From: Blastomyces gilchristii SLH14081
Lineage: Eukaryota; Ascomycota; Eurotiomycetes; Onygenales; Ajellomycetaceae
Length of the DNA: 12,596 nucleotides
Direction: 5' to 3'
Assembly (NCBI RefSeq): GCF_000003855.2
Contig: NW_003101607.1
Coordinates: 1 to 12,596 of the forward strand
Each line of letters begins with the position of its first letter. Positions within the stretch are counted from its first letter, which is position 1. Positions 1-10,177 of the stretch are shown here, in pieces. Made by a program: the position numbers and the translations under genes. Under the pieces are notes generated by a model. It was not told the origin of the DNA and searched no databases. It was given only the letters and a program-made list of their open reading frames with translations.

Positions 1-880
1 TCATGTATGTCAAAGCTTTCATAAAATGAAAATATTATTACAAGGCCTGTGTTAAAAAGATCAATTATTTAAAACAGATTAAGGCCTGATGACTGATAGA
101 GAGAACATCATAAATGAGTATTCTTCACAGTCAATGAGTATTTGATAAAAAGTTCAACAATATAAGTGAGATTATTCACTATAAGACCTGCTGAGTTGTC
201 TGCAGAAATCATCAACAGAAGAAGATTAATTACTCAAGAATCTTTGCATCTGTTATCTCTGCATTCATCTCTCAAGCTCTTATCATAAGACAATCTCAGC
301 ATCTCAGAGCTGATATGTCCTGCAGATTAATATGATGACTGCTTTTTTAAATACTCAACTGTCTGTCAATGAATGAATATATATGAATCAACTCACAGAA
401 TTCTATGAAAACTGTGATAATCTTGTGTATGAGTTGATACAGAGACTCTACAGTCTTAAGCAAGTAGTACTCTTATAATATAAGAAGCTGTGAAAAATGC
501 TATTACACTCAGACTTCTGTGTCAGTCTCTATAATATCAGACTATTTATTCATGATGAAAGACAGATCTATATAATTATCTATATAGATAATGTTCATCT
601 CTACAGTCTGAAAATCAATGATGTGAACTGAGTCAAAGTCAAAATCACTGCTAATTATGAGATCAAGAATATAGAGAATTTTAACTACTATCTGAAAATG
701 AAGATTGATAGAGATTTAACTTTATTAACATTATCTTAATCTCTCTTTGTAAGAAATCTTCTGAAGAAATTCTCAATAAATGACTATCACTCTACATTCA
801 CTTCTATGAAGAAGAATGTTGATTTTTATAAATAATGATAAGAAATCAATTATATACACAGCAGAATTTATTCTACAGTT
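1..880 (+). pseudogene. Ty1/copia retrotransposon pol fragment (reverse transcriptase), mutated and truncated
   Basis: This is the reverse transcriptase region of a copia-type polyprotein, which would copy element RNA into cDNA in a cytoplasmic particle. Seen in translation: an RT entry block with a VFDKKF motif near 138-155, NYSRIFASVIS near 225-257, MMTAFLN at 332-352, LVYELIQRLYSLKQ near 424-465, and the catalytic YxDD site as YIDN at 581-592, so the second catalytic Asp is now Asn. NYYLKMKIDRD and VRNLLKKF follow, up to about 780. Expected Trp codons read TGA at 87-89, 90-92, 135-137 and 192-194, and a Gln is TAA near 738. The early part (to ~270) and the part from ~300 lie in different frames, so one small indel or a divergent stretch is likely. 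Gag, protease and integrase would lie left of the window. No LTR was identified at its right end. The copia assignment is confident; the right boundary, near 870-890, is approximate. Confidence 0.85.
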
Positions 881-884
881 CTGT

Positions 885-1065
885 GATTCAAAGGTTGCTT
901 GAGTCGACAGATGTATGCCGGCTTCTTATATATGTTATACTAAATTAATTAGTGGCCGCTATAGCCCCTTTACATTCGTAAGCATGTTCGGAAGCGGCTG
1001 CATTATTATTCAGCAGTTGTATGTTCTTCTGAACCACATTCTTCCCTCATCAAATCCAGTCACAC
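885..1065. other. Unmutated island 1 (CpG- and CC/GG-containing sequence)
   Basis: Base use changes abruptly here. Within 901-1000 there are six CpG sites and several GG/CC steps, whereas the sequence on either side has almost none. No gene is recognisable. The simplest reading is single-copy host DNA, or a young insertion, that was never seen as a repeat and so escaped mutation. It contains a small inverted repeat, GCCGCT at 955-960 and AGCGGC at 993-998. The edges are estimates based on composition. Confidence 0.5.
955..998. repeat. Short inverted repeat in island 1
   Basis: GCCGCT at 955-960 is the reverse complement of AGCGGC at 993-998, with 32 bases between. It could form a 6-bp GC-rich hairpin. 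Nothing ties it to a function, and no T-run typical of an intrinsic terminator follows. Confidence 0.4.
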
Positions 1066-3700
1066 TTATGTGATTATGATGTAAGCTGCTTCTCAGAGAA
1101 GCTCTCACTATTTTACATCACTTATTCACTAATATTTTCATTCTTCAATTATCATCTGTTATTATCATCATTGAACATCACTATCTTGTACAAGATTTCT
1201 GTCTCTCTCTCTTCATCAAGCTCTTTTCAATCTGTTCATCTATCACATTATACACATCTCTGACAATGACTTCTCATTCTCATAACAAGTGTTGTCATAG
1301 TGCTCATATCAGGCAGTTTATTAGCAGTAAGTGTAATATGTTGTGAAATATGATCAGAACTTGTTTTCTTCTAACAATTATCAGAATATATTATTATAAA
1401 TGATAGATCTTCTTTATCTTCTTATACACTCTCAACCTTCTTTTCTCAGCAGCATCTGATCATGTTTTCTGATTGTATTTTCTAGCATGATTTTGCATGA
1501 ACACAGATGCTGATATATTTGTTTTGATTTATATAGAATCTTCATGCATTGACAGATCTGTATTCACAGATAATAGTGAATGTCTCAATATTAAATCATT
1601 GATTAAGAACTTGAAGACTGTGATAATGAAGAAATTGTCTGTGTTATATATAACTGAGTCTCTCATATTTCTCTCTGCCTCTTCTATTATTTCTCTTAAA
1701 TCTTCTATACTTATCTCTGTATCTGATTCTCTCACTTCTGCTACCTCTGCTCTCACTACTCTCACTTTCACTACTTCTGCTCTCTCTGTCTCTGCTGCTT
1801 CTACTGTTATTATTAACTCTTCTCATTTCAAGAAGATATTGCATAGACTTGATAAATCATGTTTCTCAGTATGTACACTCTCACTCTTTCTGCTGATCTC
1901 TGGAATAATTTATTATATAAAGACTGCATATAACACAACTATCTGAAGCTCAGTCACAGATACTGATTATTACATTTATTTTAAATATTTGTGATAAGAT
2001 AATTATGTATTTATATCAGAGAATTACTTCTCTCTTTAACAGTGTTAAGATTATAAGTCTTTTTCTTTTTTCTTTTCTTTCTAATACTGATTTTTCTGTT
2101 CTTAGAAAAAATTATTATGAGTTTATTATATATGAGTATGATATTTATAGGACATTAAGAACTTTTTATAACTGTTAATTCAATATTGTAAATACATCTG
2201 CTCTGATGAATTTCTTTGAAATGATAAACTCATATCAGTCTATTCTATAATATCTATCATCTGACTTTATTATACAGATGAAGAATATCTGTGTTTTCAG
2301 AAACAGAAACACAGATATTATACTCTTTTACACTTATAAGTGTGAGACTTGTATATCTTATCTGAGATATTATCATGAAAATGAGCTGTTTATATATCGT
2401 ATTCTTCTCTCTGCATTCTCTTATATCTCTCTCTCTCTTTCTGAGAAGTCTTGTGCATGTTGTAATTATGTATACAGTTCTAAGATCAGCAGATGTTTAT
2501 TGAGTAACTGTTCTCATCTCTGATTTTGTAATTTCATATACTAATAATGATTCTTAGTTGCTTCAGCATCAGAGGTCATTTTAATCTCTGAAGATGACAA
2601 TGCTACTGAGACTATCTTCTTCTATCTTCAAGCTTCTCTCATTGTTTTCTCTTTCTTCTTTATAAAGAAGGTTGTACATACACTGAGTTATAAGTGTTTA
2701 GCTCTGAGTGACTTCTGCTATTATTCATCTGATCTGTCTGTGTCTTTTTCTACAGTCTCTCTTATCTTTACTTTCTCTGTCTTAGCTTCTAATTCTGCAG
2801 ATTCTGCACTCTTCTTCAATTTTTCTACACACACATATACACATTTCTATATTGGCATTTCAGTCAATCTTGTGATAAATGACATTAATGTTGTATGCAG
2901 AGTGATAGAGAAATCAGAGATATATACAGTGTTATTATAAGAGTGACTTACAGCTCTTGAATTTCTTACAGATCTTGAGTTTTAAGATTTCCTTTGTTTT
3001 CAGTGTTTTTCAAGTGATATGATGTTGAAAATAGATTAAACATGTGATGTATGAAAAGAGATGAGATGTATATAATAATATTTGTCTTTTTACAGCTGAC
3101 TCTTACAGTTGATAATTAATTTATTATCTCTTAAGTTCTTCTCTTTTCTTTTCTTATGTCTTTTCTTTGTCTGCTAGTCACTACTCTTACACAACCTCTA
3201 TATAATACAGTGTTCAGTGACTAGATTCAGCAGCTTTCATCTTTTGTGATTCTGCTTTATATATTATACTGTCTCTCTTCATCTGCTCAGACTACTACAG
3301 TGAATAGCTTATTGAAACTAATCTTATCTGATCTCTGAGTGTCTTTAGAGATTGAGATAACTTAATCTTATATATCTGCAGATGTTTCAGATGCTTCATT
3401 CTCTGTAGTCTCTGCAATTGAACTAATATAAACAGTTGAATTCAACTCTGAATCTCTTTTTCTTCTGCAATCTGACTCATATACAAGTCTGCTGCTTTGA
3501 GACTGATCTTTACTGTATTACATCTGCTATCTGCAGTGTGATATTATACAGTCAGCTACAGTCTCATTACTTATTAAAGTGTGATATTCATCTGATTTCT
3601 TCATTGCTTCTCATTCTTTTCTTATAATTATAAAAAGATTGAAATAAGTGAGATTATCTGATTTGTAAGTGTCTATGATTTCTCTTACTTTGTAAGACTT
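1065..3700 (-). pseudogene. Unidentified degenerate coding-like region, probably retroelement-derived, minus strand
   Basis: This is a gene-poor 2.6-kb stretch that I do not recognise. The plus strand is strongly pyrimidine-rich with long TCTCT runs, so the minus strand is rich in GA-type codons. Minus-strand reading gives stretches interrupted mostly by TGA and TAA: a Glu/Lys block near 2930-2740 (EKLKKSAESAELEAKTEK), an Arg/Glu block near 2520-2280 (RLLRKRERDIRECREK), and the longest near 1950-1090, containing VAEVRESDTEISIEDLREI, which resembles a charged coiled coil as in gag-like proteins. A Cys pair (HCQRC) lies near its end. The three blocks are in three different frames. A 149-codon plus-strand frame at 1497-1946 (Ser/Leu/Thr-rich) and 66-81-codon frames nearby look like compositional shadows, because TC-rich strands seldom form stops. 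Orientation matches the gypsy integrase to the right, so it may be that element's 3' extension or another element. Family unknown. Confidence 0.35.
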
Positions 3701-4650
3701 TTTAATTGTAAGCTTCTTCTTTTTCAATACTGATAATAATGCTGTAGATGATTATAATTCACTTAAGTTTTACATCTTCATCTTTATAAGATGTGAATTA
3801 GTTATTAAGTTGTATAAGATCTGTTCCTCTGATTCTTTCAATGTATATATTCTCAGAGAATGTGATTTAAATATTTTATAGAGCTCAAATCATCTAGATT
3901 GAAACTTCTCAGAACTCTCATTATATATAAGAACTTATATTTTTATCTTGAGACTTAATTTCTTAACTAGTGAGTCTTGTATTCTTTTCAATTGAATTGC
4001 TCAGTTCAGAAGTAGCTTATTAGCTTTTATATGTACATGACTGATCTCTTTGAATCTTGATTCTGAATCTATGACTGCTGTATCTATGACTGCTGTGATT
4101 ACTGCATCTATAACTGCTGTTCTCTCTCTCATCTTTTCTGAAGCATTCTTCAGAATGCACGGATGCAATCCATATAACAGATAGAATAATGAACACTTAA
4201 AGACTGCATACTGCTGAATTCGCATGACTAATAGTACCTGTCTAAGATATTCATCTCATAATCTCATAGACTTACTCACTAGATATTTTATCAGCATGTT
4301 GCTCAGAATTTCATTCAAGTGTTTCATCTTCATTTATCTGTAGATGATATAGTATTGTTTTACAATATCTTGTCTGTAACTGTGTCATAAAATGTCTCAC
4401 TGCTTCTTCTATGAGATTCACACTATTATCAGTCAGAATTTCATGTGATATTTCATAGTTAATGTAGATCTCATCATGTGTAAGAACTTCATCACTATCT
4501 TCTTAATTATCTCTGAAACTGCTTTCACTACTGATCAATCTGTAGTGTATTTAATAGTAGTGATTATTCAATGATTTTCATTTAGTATTTATAGTAATAT
4601 ATCTATGAGATTCATCTCTCATCACTTGAATAACTGTATCATACTTTTCA
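3700..4650 (-). pseudogene. Ty3/gypsy integrase fragment (core end plus C-terminal domain), minus strand, degenerate
   Basis: This is the integrase portion of a gypsy polyprotein, which would insert element cDNA into chromosomes. Reading leftward on the minus strand: EILTDNSVNLIEEAVRHF near 4450-4390, matching the second catalytic Asp block (TDNG type) with the Gly lost; an LNEILSNMLIKYLV segment; then FKCSLFYLLYGLHP near 4205-4160, a hallmark of fungal gypsy integrases; and a C-terminal EKFQSRWFELYKIFKSHSL block near 3910-3860, the SH3-like RWxGPY region. Several frames are needed and Trp codons read TGA. A 74-codon open stretch at 4225-4001 covers the middle. Its upstream part (RT, RNase H, integrase N-terminus) is missing: the fragment is abutted at about 4655 by the tail of a LINE inserted in the same orientation. 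The downstream end of the polyprotein is placed near 3700. Confidence 0.8.
4067..4120. repeat. Degenerate 15-bp minisatellite inside the integrase fragment
   Basis: The unit ATCTATGACTGCTGT occurs at 4067-4081 and directly again at 4082-4096. After a 9-base partial unit it occurs a third time at 4106-4120 with one G-to-A change. On the minus strand it encodes repeated TAVID pentapeptides in the linker after the YLLYGLHP motif. Replication slippage in a non-catalytic linker is the likely origin. Confidence 0.75.
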
Positions 4651-4656
4651 TCTGAT

Positions 4657-5018
4657 ATTATTATTATTATTATTATTCTTCAATTATAGATGTATGCAGT
4701 CAGAGACTATAACATCTACCTGAGAACTTTTAGCTCTCAGGGTTTTTTCTATATCTGTAAAGTTAACTATTATACATTCATCAATTTCAGATATATAAAA
4801 TCAGAAAATTCCAGCTCAGAATACAAAAACTGTTTATAAATTACAGTATTTTAATATCTTCTAATACTTTGAAATCATTTGATAATATCATGATAAAAGA
4901 AAAGAGAACACAGTCTTAAAGATAGACATATTAAATAAATAGATAGAAAAGAATTGAAAGAAAAAGATAAAGTAAAGAGAGACTGTAACAAAATAAATTA
5001 TTAAAAGATAGTATATAG
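4657..5018 (-). mobile_element. 5'-truncated Tad1-like LINE copy (3' UTR and tail only), minus strand
   Basis: The reverse complement matches 10190-10555 nearly base for base, apart from some one-base indels and numerous transitions. It includes the sequence just before the tail, a hairpin-forming CCTGAGA/TCTCAGG segment (4719-4742 here) and a trinucleotide tail, seen here as (ATT)7 at 4657-4677. The right-hand copy shows that this segment lies just after the LINE stop codon, so this copy holds only 3' UTR. Severe 5' truncation is typical of target-primed reverse transcription. Homology ends near 5018, where unmutated island 2 begins. No target-site duplication could be seen. The tail abuts the gypsy integrase fragment, so the LINE probably inserted there. 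Confidence 0.85.
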
Positions 5019-5019
5019 C

Positions 5020-5258
5020 TGTGACAGGCTGCGCCCGATCAATCATATAGACTATTTCATTACACTTCATAGATTCTTCCACTTCATTCTTGAACACGTA
5101 CACTCTGATTCTCAGCCATCTTTGATCGCCGATCCTCAGCCGCCACAAACATATATAGATTCTTCCGCCCCAAAGCTTCACTGCATATGCCATCACATAT
5201 ATGTATAAATATTCACTCTGATTGCTGATTCCCACACTTTCTCTTTCTTTCCTTCTCT
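5020..5258. other. Unmutated island 2
   Basis: Composition is normal here: 5101-5160 alone has three CpG and five CpC steps, unlike the LINE before it and the gypsy after it. A minus-strand open frame (5235-4888, 115 codons) runs from this island into the LINE 3' UTR. Because it crosses an element boundary and resembles nothing I know, I do not call it a gene. Two short direct repeats are visible: TAGATTCTTCC at 5070-5080 and 5156-5166, and CACTCTGATT at 5101-5110 and 5214-5223. This is probably host spacer, or a fragment of a low-copy element that escaped mutation. Its last ~30 bases are pyrimidine-rich and could belong to the next unit. Confidence 0.5.
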
Positions 5259-5340
5259 AATGTTTTTCTCTTTATTATATAAGACCTATCAATATAATAC
5301 TGATCTATTCAGTGTAGGCCTCTTACACTAGAAAAACATT
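5259..5340. repeat. 82-bp fold-back sequence with 11-bp perfect terminal inverted repeats
   Basis: AATGTTTTTCT at 5259-5269 is exactly inverted as AGAAAAACATT at 5330-5340. Inside lies a second perfect inverted repeat, AGTGTA at 5311-5316 and TACACT at 5324-5329. If the outer A/T pair is excluded, the unit begins TG and ends CA, as LTRs do, but 78 bp would be very short for a gypsy LTR, and no second copy is visible because the gypsy 3' end is missing. It could instead be a tiny MITE-like element or a chance fold-back in AT-rich DNA. No target duplication is seen. Confidence 0.45.
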
Positions 5341-5780
5341 CATTATCTTCTTATTAGAAATGATTATTCACACATTGTCTTCTCATTAGAAACAAATTAC
5401 TCACTGAGATATCTGAATGTGTAACAACACATAAGAAATAGAGAAACAGTCAAATAGTTAAGTGAACACTGAGTTATCAGATAGAAGCTTGCTTGCCAGT
5501 TACTCTGACTCTGTAATAAGATCTTACAAAGAGAATATCAGTTAAAGACCTGAGAGTCCTGACCTCAGATGTATGAGATATTCATATGATTACACATTCA
5601 ATGATTAATATAACCATGTCTAACAATAATATGAAACTCTCAAATATGAGTATAGATGTGATATCACAGTGACTCTGAGCAATGTTGAAATTATAATAAT
5701 AATAAATAGCTGATATGCATGTCACTCAACAACTTCAATACAAAGAGATTCAATGATTAATTCATATGATTCTAACACCT
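5341..5780. other. Gene-free AT-rich leader before gypsy gag
   Basis: No open frame or known motif is found. The sequence carries the mutated composition (almost no CpG or GG), so it belongs to a repeat. It is most likely the 5' LTR and/or untranslated leader of the gypsy element to the right, but I could not define LTR ends or a primer-binding site. Confidence 0.4.
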
Positions 5781-6780
5781 ACAGAATTGAATACAAAAGC
5801 ACTGAAGAAACACTTAGATACTCTCACACATTTCAATACTTTCAATCTCACTCTCTACTCATCATGAAGAATGAAAATGCTTATGAAACTGAGTGTAGAT
5901 GAAGATACTATCAGTTTATTAACTAATTAAGATTGATATATTAATAGATAATTGAAGGATTGTGTGAAACAGAAGTTTCATTCATGAATGAAAGCATATG
6001 AACCAGTGTTGCAAATGCCTGATAATATTATCAAATATCTATGTTCTGTTCTAAGACACTGCCATGCAACAGAAAGCATTAGATTAGTTACAGAGTGCTT
6101 AACAGAGAAACACTTCTCTTACAACATTCATTTTTAACTTCAATATCAAGATTCTAGAAGCAGGTGATTAATCTTGAGAGAATTAAATGAAGATTAGTAT
6201 GCTTAAGAAGATATTAACTTTCAAACTCTTACAGACTCTTATAAGTGTAGATGATGATCAGACTTATAAAGATTTCTACACACAGCTCTGAATATTAAAC
6301 AATCATCTTATCAAGCTCAAGAGTATACAGAACAGTGATAGAAGATATTACACTTCAGTCATTTATATATCTGCACTGAAGAACAGCAATGATGCAGATG
6401 TTATGAACTGAATAGATTCAAATGTCTATATATAAGCAAGAGTTTTCACTGTTTAAACAGGCTTCTGAGTTTCTGAGATCACTTCTGAAGAAGTCACTGA
6501 TCAATGTCAACATAAAGTATACATCAACTGTACCTGATTGAAATACATCACTTTCAACTGCTAATTGATCTATGTGTCTTCACACTTGAGAGAGAGATCA
6601 GTGCCTTCTCATTTGAAGAATGAATCAGTGCCTGTCCATGTCAACTATGTTACATTAGAGGAAGATTCAGAAGATAACTATAAGAATGCTCTGATGAAAC
6701 AGAGAAAAGATTAGCTTCTATTCAAATTCACAAACAGAAGCTTGAAGAGATCAGATAATAATAATTTAAAGAGAAAATAA
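5780..6780 (+). pseudogene. Ty3/gypsy gag-like region, degenerate
   Basis: This stretch lies directly upstream of the protease/RT and reads as a capsid-like protein broken by TGA/TAA codons: KKHLDTLTHFNTFNLTL near 5800-5850, MPDNIIKYLCSVLRHCHAT at 6015-6071, LVTECLTEKHFSYNIHF just after, TALNIKQSSYQAQEYTEQW around 6285-6340, and an acidic VTLEEDSED segment near 6649. Gag would form the particle that packages element RNA. More than one frame is needed: the codon phase at 6015 differs from that at 6646. I could not see a convincing intact CCHC zinc knuckle, although Cys and His codons cluster at about 6570-6640. The gag call rests mainly on position and the helical, Gln-rich character, so it is less certain than pol. 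Confidence 0.6.
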
Positions 6781-6782
6781 TA

Positions 6783-8680
6783 ATGAATGCAATTCTTGTA
6801 TCTACTGTGATTGATAATATGTATAATATAAAAGCCATGATAGACAGCAGTCTATATTACTATACAATGATAAAATCTTCAGTTGTAAGATATTATAATC
6901 TTTAGTATATCTCTTTATCAAAATCCTGACTTCTTGCAGAATTTGATAATTTAAAAGACATTTGTATCTGTTACATGATGAAGTTGATTATAGATGTGAA
7001 AGAACATCAACATGAAGATGTCTATGTATATGAAGTTGATAATCTTGATTATAATCTTATATTAGAACTTGCCTGACTATCTGAACAAGGCATCTTGTTA
7101 AATGCTTGAAACAGAAGCTTGATATTCTCTAATAATAATAGGATTCACAAAGATGATATTCATAAGATCATGAATCTGACATAGATCTCTGTTAATATAT
7201 ATAAACTGCTCTGAAAAAGAAGTTGCTGATAGCAGAATCATGTGATAATCTATTCTGTCAGTCTGATCAATATTAAAAAGACTCTAGAAAAGTTATTCTA
7301 TGTTATAATAACAGATTCTTATATAAAACTCTCTCAATAATATCATAAATATCTAGATATCTTCTGACAAGATAATAATATAAACATATCTCTCTTACAA
7401 GATCTGAGAGTGAATCACAGTATCAAGTTAGAGAAAAAGAATGATAAGAACTCTGAACTGTTACAAGACTCTCTTTATAACATGTTCTGAGATGAACTTC
7501 TTCTTCTTCAAAAGACACTCAATGATGTGTTGAATAAAGAATTTATATATATTAGTAACTCTTTCACTGCAGTCTCTATTCTCTTTGCAAAGAAATCAGA
7601 TGAAGAACTTTGATTCTGTGTGAATTATCAAGAATTGAACAGATTAATGAAGAAGAACTGTTATTCTTTATCTCTTATTAATGAAACTCTAGCTTGTATT
7701 GAACAAGCTTAATAATTTATAAAGTTAGATGTCATCACTATGTTTCATAAGATCTGCATTGCTGAAGGAGATGAGTGACTTACAGTATTCTGAACATGAT
7801 ATAGTCTCTTTAAATGAATAATCACACTCTTTGAACTGATCAATGCTCTCAGTACATTTCAGAAGTATATTAACTAGACACTCTGAGACTTTCTTAATGA
7901 ATTTGTATTCACTTATCTAGATAATATTCTCATCTTCATCAATGAATTCAGAAAGAAATATCAAGAGTATGTATAAAGAGTATTATAATGACTATAAGAA
8001 ACAGAACTATTAATTAATATTGATAAGTATGATTTTGAAGTGAAGAGTACTAAATACTTAGATTTTATCATAGAAGCTGATAAGAGAATTCAAATAAATT
8101 CTGAGAAGAACTCTATTATTCTCAAATGAAAAGCTTTATACACTGTGAAAGATATATGAAGCTTCATTGAATTTACTAACTTCTATCAGTGATTTATATA
8201 AAACTTCTCAGATATCATAAGATTATTTACAGAACTTATCAAGAAGAACTCAGTATTTCAGTGATCAGTGAATGCTGAAGCTGTGTTCACACAGATAAAG
8301 AAGATATTCATCAATACTTCTCTGCTAATGACATTTGACTCTGATCATAAGATAGTTATTAAAGCTGATTTCTCTGACTATGTAACAGAAGAAGCAATAT
8401 TGTAATATAATGATAAAGATATTCTATAATCATGTATTTTCATGTCTAAGAAACTGAGTCCTGCTGAATGCAATTATAAGATCTATGATAAGAAACTTCT
8501 CACAATTATATAGTGTTTAGAAGAATGAAACTCTGAACTTCAAAGTATCTTCAAATTTGAGATAATCATAGATTATAAGAATCTCAAATACTTCACAACT
8601 ATCTGTAAACTCACTGAATGACAGATACAATGATCTGAGTTCTTAAGCCACTTTCATTTTACAATACACTACTTATCTTT
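6783..8680 (+). pseudogene. Ty3/gypsy pol fragment: protease, reverse transcriptase, RNase H (truncated)
   Basis: Domains are in the expected order and one frame. The aspartic protease has a DSG-type site as MIDSS (Asp codon 6843-6845, Gly now Ser), then YEVDNLDYNLILELAWL near 7027-7080. RT has FCVNYQELN from 7614, the first catalytic block KLDVITMF at 7722-7745, and the YxDD block as YLDN at 7914-7925 (second Asp now Asn), then the DFINEFRK-like and KYLDFIIEADKRI segments. RNase H-like sequence has FDSDHKIVIKADFSDY near 8335-8382, then LSPAECNYKIYDKKLL near 8456. Conserved Trp codons appear as TGA, for example at 7611-7613. Landmark codons at 6843, 7611, 7722, 7914 and 8640 share one frame, so no net indel is evident. 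It stops at FLSHFHFTIHY near 8672, where integrase should follow; a LINE fragment replaces it. No intact product is possible. Confidence 0.88.
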
Positions 8681-10177
8681 TCAGGCTATGAGACAGTTAT
8701 ACATAGCCTGTATTACCTCAGTAGCTGATTATGGAGTTCAAGTTTGATGGAATAATCAAGATAACTTCACTGAACTGTTTCAAAGTCTACAAAACAGAGC
8801 TTTGAGAAGAATTCTGAAAGCATTCAAATCATCTCCTATTAAAGCAATGAAAATTGAAGCTTCAATTCCATCTTCTGCTATTTGATTTGAAAAGACCTGT
8901 ATGAACTATGCTCTGAGAGTCATGAAGATGAGCTCAAATCATATAATCAGAGAAAGAGTCTCTTCTTCATTTTCATCAGTTAACTCAGGAAATGAACTGG
9001 ATTAGAATAGATTTCTTGATTGAAATGAGAATAATGCTTTAAAGAAAATGCTCTCTCAACTATATAGACTATATTCACTTATTAAGAATCAATTTTCTTT
9101 ATTAAATGTTGAGAAAATTGATCATGAGAAGATATCTCTCTGAAGAGAAAAGCTGAAATCTCTCATAGACTTACAAACAAGTGAACTATCTAAAGAGAGA
9201 GAATATGAACAGCATTTGAAGATCTCTACAATCAATATAAAAGACTCTATTCTGATTTACTCAGATGACTCAAAAAATGAGAATTTGAATAGATTAGATG
9301 CAGACATTGCTTATACTGAAGATAATATCAATTTTATCTCAGATTTCTGAAATTTAGACTGTGAATCTGAAGTCTTTGATGCTGAACTATTTATAATAGT
9401 GAAAGCTTTCAAACTCATTGAAATAAAATCTCATAAAAGAGAAAATAGTTTAAAAGAGATATAAATATTCTCTGATAGTTAAGCTGCTTTAAAAAGACTT
9501 AGAAATAGTCAGATTCATAATGATAAATGAATCTGAACTGATTTTAAACTCTGTTTTAAAAATTCAAAAGAGAAGAATATCAAAACTGATAATTCATCTG
9601 CATTGAGTTTCTGCTTATATGAATATTCATGATAATGAATTGACTGATTCAGCTGTAAAAAAGAGTTCAGAATTAAGCAGATTTATTCAAAAAACAGTGT
9701 TCTGATCTTTCATAAAGAGAAAGATAAAAGAATCTTGTTTAAATAAGTGAAATGAAAACTGACAGAAATAAAAGAAGAGCATACATTATTCAAGATTTGA
9801 GATAAAATTAAAGTGAAAATCTTGTTCAATTAAATATAAAAAGAAAATATTCTCATTCATAATTCAGCTAAAACTAGGATATGATTATTTCAAATTCTAT
9901 ATATAAAGATTTGATGATAGATTTGATTCAACAGAGTGCTCATTCTGCAATACAAATGAAAATCCTGAGTATATTATAATATATTGTACATTATACAATA
10001 GTCTCAGAGTCAGATTAAAGAAGAAGTATGATTTAAATCAATTAAATATGAGATTCTTATTCTCAACTGAGACAGGAATTAAATACTTAATAGACTTTCT
10101 ATCAGAAACTCAAGCAGCTATAAGAAAATGACTCAATTCAGAAGTATCTGAATGTGAAGAGGTGAAAATTGATTAGA
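8680..10177 (+). pseudogene. Tad1-like LINE ORF2 3' part: RT thumb, RNase H, C-terminal Cys motif
   Basis: This is the C-terminal half of a non-LTR retrotransposon protein. It starts within the RT thumb (MRQLYIACITSVADYG from 8688; LFQSLQNRALRRILKAFKS near 8780-8830) and continues with RNase H: IYSDDS at 9255-9272 (Asp kept at 9264-9266, the following Gly now Asp), SEVFDAELFIIVKAFKL near 9370-9415 (Glu kept) and FSDS with a stop in place of Gln near 9470-9485. The C-terminal motif has Cys codons at 9937-9939, 9946-9948 and 9985-9987, but the usual His positions read Tyr (9970-9972 and 9982-9984). It ends at a TAG near 10177. The frame matches the gypsy pol before it up to about 9500, then shifts by one. 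The endonuclease and RT palm are missing. Confidence 0.85.

Noticed and set aside
1497..1946. 149-codon plus-strand open frame, Ser/Leu/Thr-rich
   Set aside because: It lies in strongly TC-rich DNA where stops are rare, resembles no family, and runs opposite to the coding-like minus strand; treated as a compositional shadow.
2278..2523. 81-codon plus-strand open frame
   Set aside because: Its codon boundaries coincide with a minus-strand charged frame, and neither has a recognisable motif; too weak to call as a gene.
4657..4677. Independent microsatellite
   Set aside because: (ATT)7 is the reverse complement of the (AAT)6 tail at 10538-10555, and both adjoin the same LINE 3' end, so it is a retrotransposon tail.
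4640..5035. Target-site duplication around the minus-strand LINE copy
   Set aside because: The bases before the tail and after the 5' end do not match over any convincing length.
4888..5235. 115-codon minus-strand open frame
   Set aside because: It crosses the boundary between unmutated island 2 and the LINE 3' UTR, and no family resemblance is visible.
5419..5625. Possible gypsy LTR beginning TGTGTAACAACAC
   Set aside because: The start looks LTR-like, but no matching 3' copy exists in the window and no primer-binding site could be defined.
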